Origin: Welwitschia mirabilis
Taxonomy: Eukaryota; Gnetophyta; Gnetopsida; Welwitschiales
Reading direction: 5' to 3'
NCBI GenBank assembly: GCA_051453625.1
Contig: JBOZIK010000001.1
Span: forward strand, 5,553,067 to 5,602,126
DNA: 49,060 nt
The notes beneath the pieces are model-generated. The model saw only the letters and a program-made list of their open reading frames with translations. It was not told the origin of the DNA and made no database searches. This document shows positions 46,650 through 49,060 of the stretch, piece after piece. Within the stretch, counting starts at the first letter, position 1, and every line of letters starts with the position of its first letter. The position numbers and the translations under genes are program-made.

Positions 46650-47826
46650 AAAAATTATGATACTGCTTCAAACTAGGGTGGTTATGCAATTAATAAACTT
46701 TGACTGGAATGATACAGATTACAAAAATAATCAGTTGAAGAATGGACATCCAAGTGTGTCATATCGGGTGACTAAGATGTCACATCAAGAAGTAGACCAG
46801 TTTAAACATGGGCGACTAAAACACCATTATTGGGGTAACCCCATTTAAGCCTGAGTGTAGGAACTGGGGAAAACATGGTTAACTACTAAACAAACATGAG
46901 CGACCATATTACATTTAATGAAATTCAATTTGATAGCCTAATGGGTGACCAACAAGGTTAATGAATGACCATACAACAGTCAGTAGAATCTAAATCTAGT
47001 GAATGCAAGGGTGACTAAAGGACATGTTAATGGGGAATCACATTTTACCAAAAATTTACCCTCATAAGGCCGACTAAATAAAATTTTTAGGGCGATCAAG
47101 TGAAGGTCGACTGCTTATTTACATAAGGGTGACCTAATATGCACCTATTCTGTATTGAGAATCTATAACAAGCAAGGGTGAATGAATGTTAGGAATAAGG
47201 GCAACCGCATAGGTGGGCAAACGAGTACTATGTAAGGTTAACTATACGAAGAAAAAATATAACCATTATGAATTTAATGGTTCATCAAAAAGGATACAAT
47301 GGCTCATTAAAAGTATAATAGTTTACTTTATCTTGTTAAAACAGTTACCATATGCATCTTCAATATAAAATCTCTCCTCTAATCAAAAGAGCACAACATA
47401 AACTATAACAATTTAAGAATGAAAAAAAAGAACTATCATACTCTTTAGATATTATATTTTAATAAGATTCAAGTTTAGATTTCTGATTGATTCTATTATT
47501 GTACCTACTTTAGAAGAAGAGATTTCTGTACCTTAGAGAAAATATCTATGCATCATTCTTTCTTCCATTCTTTTATGGTTGAGGATAAGCCATAAAATCC
47601 TCTATGATTATGAAAGATTATTTAGTAAGCCTGAAAATCATTATTGAAAGCTAATATATGCCAACCAAGGACAAGTAGTCTAAGAAGTGAAATGTGATAT
47701 CTATCCATGATTGAATAACTTGTTTTTATATTACTTTTCTACTTGTCTTATGTACAGGTTGTGAAGAATAAGAAAACTATATTTAAAGACCTATTCATCC
47801 CCCATAGGATTGATCCTCTACTTTCA
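46650..47826 (+). repeat. 5' LTR of a Ty1/copia (SIRE-like) element
   Basis: The right end at 47826 is firm: CCTATTCATCCCCCATAGGA then CTCTACTTTCA and the primer site, the usual SIRE-type LTR tail. The start is unresolved, somewhere after 46650. The left part carries about eleven copies of a GGGCGACY/GGGTGACY motif between 46765 and 47206. The 63-codon frame at 46657-46848 is not a gene. No second LTR lies in the window. Confidence 0.65.
46765..47206 (+). repeat. Interspersed GGGYGACY motif array in copia LTR
   Basis: Copies include CGGGTGACT 46765, GGGCGACTA 46810, GAGCGACCA 46898, GGGTGACCA 46943, GGGTGACTA 47009, GGCCGACTA 47068, GGGCGATCA 47090, GGTCGACT 47105, GGGTGACCT 47127, GGGTGAAT 47176 and GGGCAACC 47199 (starts within a base or so). 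Spacing is irregular. The CG within the motif is TG in about half, as expected from deamination of methylated CG. Confidence 0.7.
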
Positions 47827-47840
47827 ATTGGTATCAAAGC
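47827..47840 (+). other. Primer-binding site of the copia element, tRNA-Met type
   Basis: ATTGGTATCAAAGC follows TTTCA directly, one G-to-A change from TTGGTATCAGAGC. It fixes LTR end and orientation. Confidence 0.9.
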
Positions 47841-47892
47841 AATATTAAGCAAGAGAACTTAATAGATCTTTACTCCACTCATCCCTAAAAAA

Positions 47893-49060
47893 TTGAGTCA
47901 ACCCACTGAAGGAAATTCTGTTACACGACCTCCCTTCTTAGATGGAATAAATTATTGTTATTTAAAAGCAAATATGAAAATCTTTATTCAATTCGTTGAC
48001 ATTGAAATATGTGAGTCTATTACTAATGGATATTGTCATCCTACTATGAAGGATCCCAGAACCAAGTTGGCTATCTAAAGAGCAAGAACAAATGGATGTC
48101 AACTGAAAAATTAGCCGCAATGTACAACTTCAAAGGTCTAAATGTCATTTTGTATGCTATAGGTCCAAAATATTTTGAAAGAGTTGTGATTTGCACCACT
48201 GCCAAAGAAGCATGGGACATATTGAAAATTGCCCATGAAGAAACCAATCTAGTAAAGAAGGCTAAGCTTTAAATGCTAAGCACTTAGTTTAAAGATCTAA
48301 ATATGAAAGATGATAAAGGAATCAATGAATTTCTTGTAAAACTAATAGATATTGTAAATTCTATGTGTAGCTTAAGTAAAACAATTAAAGAATCATGAGT
48401 GATTTGAAAAGCCTTGAGATCTATGTCCAAAAGGTTTAAATCAAAAGTGATCACCATTGAGGAAAGCAAAGACCTAAACATTATAAAACTAGACAAACTC
48501 TAAGGGAACCTTTATACTTTTGAGCTCATATTTGGAAAATATAACAAGAAGAGTGTGGCATTATCTACACAAATGAAATTCCTGAGATCAAGGATGGATT
48601 TGACCAAGAACCAGAAAGTGATAATGAAGTGGTTCTTCTAGCCAAATAATTTAGACACTTATGCNNNNNNNNNNNNNNNNNNNNNNNNNNNNNNNNNNNN
48701 NNNNNNNNNNNNNNNNNNNNNNNNNNNNNNNNNNNNNNNNNNNNNNNNNNNNNNNNNNNNNNNNGAAAGTGATGATGAAGTGGTTCTTCTAGCCAAATAA
48801 TTTAGACACTTATGCAGAGACAACAAGGTGGAGTTCAGTCTAGGAGACTACCAAGAAGAAAAGAGGAAGGATGCCATGAAATATAGTGCTATTCTTGCAA
48901 ATATTTTGGTCACACATTCAGTGTTTACCCAAACAACAAAAAAGATGATAAAAGAAAAGGAAAGAAAGTCCTATCAACAACATGAAATGATGAAGAAAGT
49001 GAGAGTAAATAGAACTCAAATTCATAATGTGGTGGTATCTCTCTCGTGGCTATTATCAAT
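47893..49060 (+). pseudogene. Ty1/copia gag relic (UBN2-type capsid and zinc knuckle), runs off window
   Basis: It begins about 50 bases after the primer site: SQPTEGNSVTRPPFLDGINY..LKANMKIFIQ, then after a frameshift near 48060 TEKLAAMYNFKGLN, TAKEAWDILKIAHEETNLVK, then FKDLNMKDDKGINEFLVKLIDIVN and SKVITIEESKDLN. The order matches SIRE-like copia gag. A knuckle at 48887-48928 reads CYSCKYFGHTFSVY, with the last Cys changed to Tyr. Stops at conserved Gln positions (for example AAGCTTTAA at 48264-48272 where KLQ is expected) fit C-to-T changes. The frame at 47893 opens with TTG, not ATG. A 100-N gap at 48665-48764 interrupts it. Confidence 0.85.
48614..48815. other. 100-N gap (48665-48764) flanked by a duplicated 51-bp end
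   Basis: 48614-48664 and 48765-48815 are the same 51 bases (GAAAGTGAT.ATGAAGTGGT...) with a single mismatch. As at 46461, this is the mark of unmerged overlapping contig ends or alleles, not a biological tandem repeat. Confidence 0.9.

Overview
This is a nuclear plant window of about 49 kb. It is extremely AT-rich (I judge roughly 70-75% A+T by eye) and is almost entirely decayed LTR retrotransposons, plus one intact-looking gene. The plant assignment rests on Ty1/copia and Ty3/gypsy relics whose LTRs end next to tRNA-Met-type (TTGGTATCAAAGC) or Athila/Tat-type primer sites, on SIRE-like polypurine tracts, and on a loss of CG and many CAG/CTG sites of the kind expected from long-term plant cytosine methylation. 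A gymnosperm with strong methylation-driven AT drift, such as Welwitschia, would fit. That is inference; the sequence alone does not identify the species.

Layout. 1-2313: minus-strand Ty1/copia gag relic with a primer-site remnant and a possible LTR. 2314-11558: a three-level nest. The outermost is a plus-strand copia element whose RT/RNase H survives at about 9640-11300. Inserted into it is a short 2.8-kb-type LTR element (2765-8246). Inside that is a minus-strand copia-type element (4454-7081) that still has matching 218-bp LTRs and a 5-bp target duplication (TAAGC). 11559-12825: no gene. 12826-13930: a CG-rich island with a duplicated 34-bp promoter motif and a 294-residue RING-finger gene, the only convincing functional gene. 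13859-18812: no gene, with scattered retroelement debris.

18813-27013 and 29177-35883: two same-orientation members of one LTR superfamily, each with recognisable LTR pairs. They share a decayed reading frame that I cannot match to gag or pol. 36000-39530: a minus-strand SIRE-like copia LTR/polypurine-tract complex with many copies of a TAGATGTCTA-type palindrome, and an assembly gap where its internal domain should lie. About 41807-46370: a plus-strand Ty3/gypsy (Athila/Tat-like) relic with primer site, gag, protease, RT and RNase H. About 46650-49060: a plus-strand copia LTR, primer site and gag, running off the window.

All retroelement frames are broken by stops and frameshifts. Many changes look like C-to-T or G-to-A (zinc-knuckle Cys to Tyr, Gln to stop, YVDD to YVND). 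No CRISPR, operon or other multi-gene system is present, and I found no clearly new functional system. The best leads are the protected gene island, the short-motif arrays inside several unrelated LTR families, and the unidentified reading frame shared by two LTR elements.
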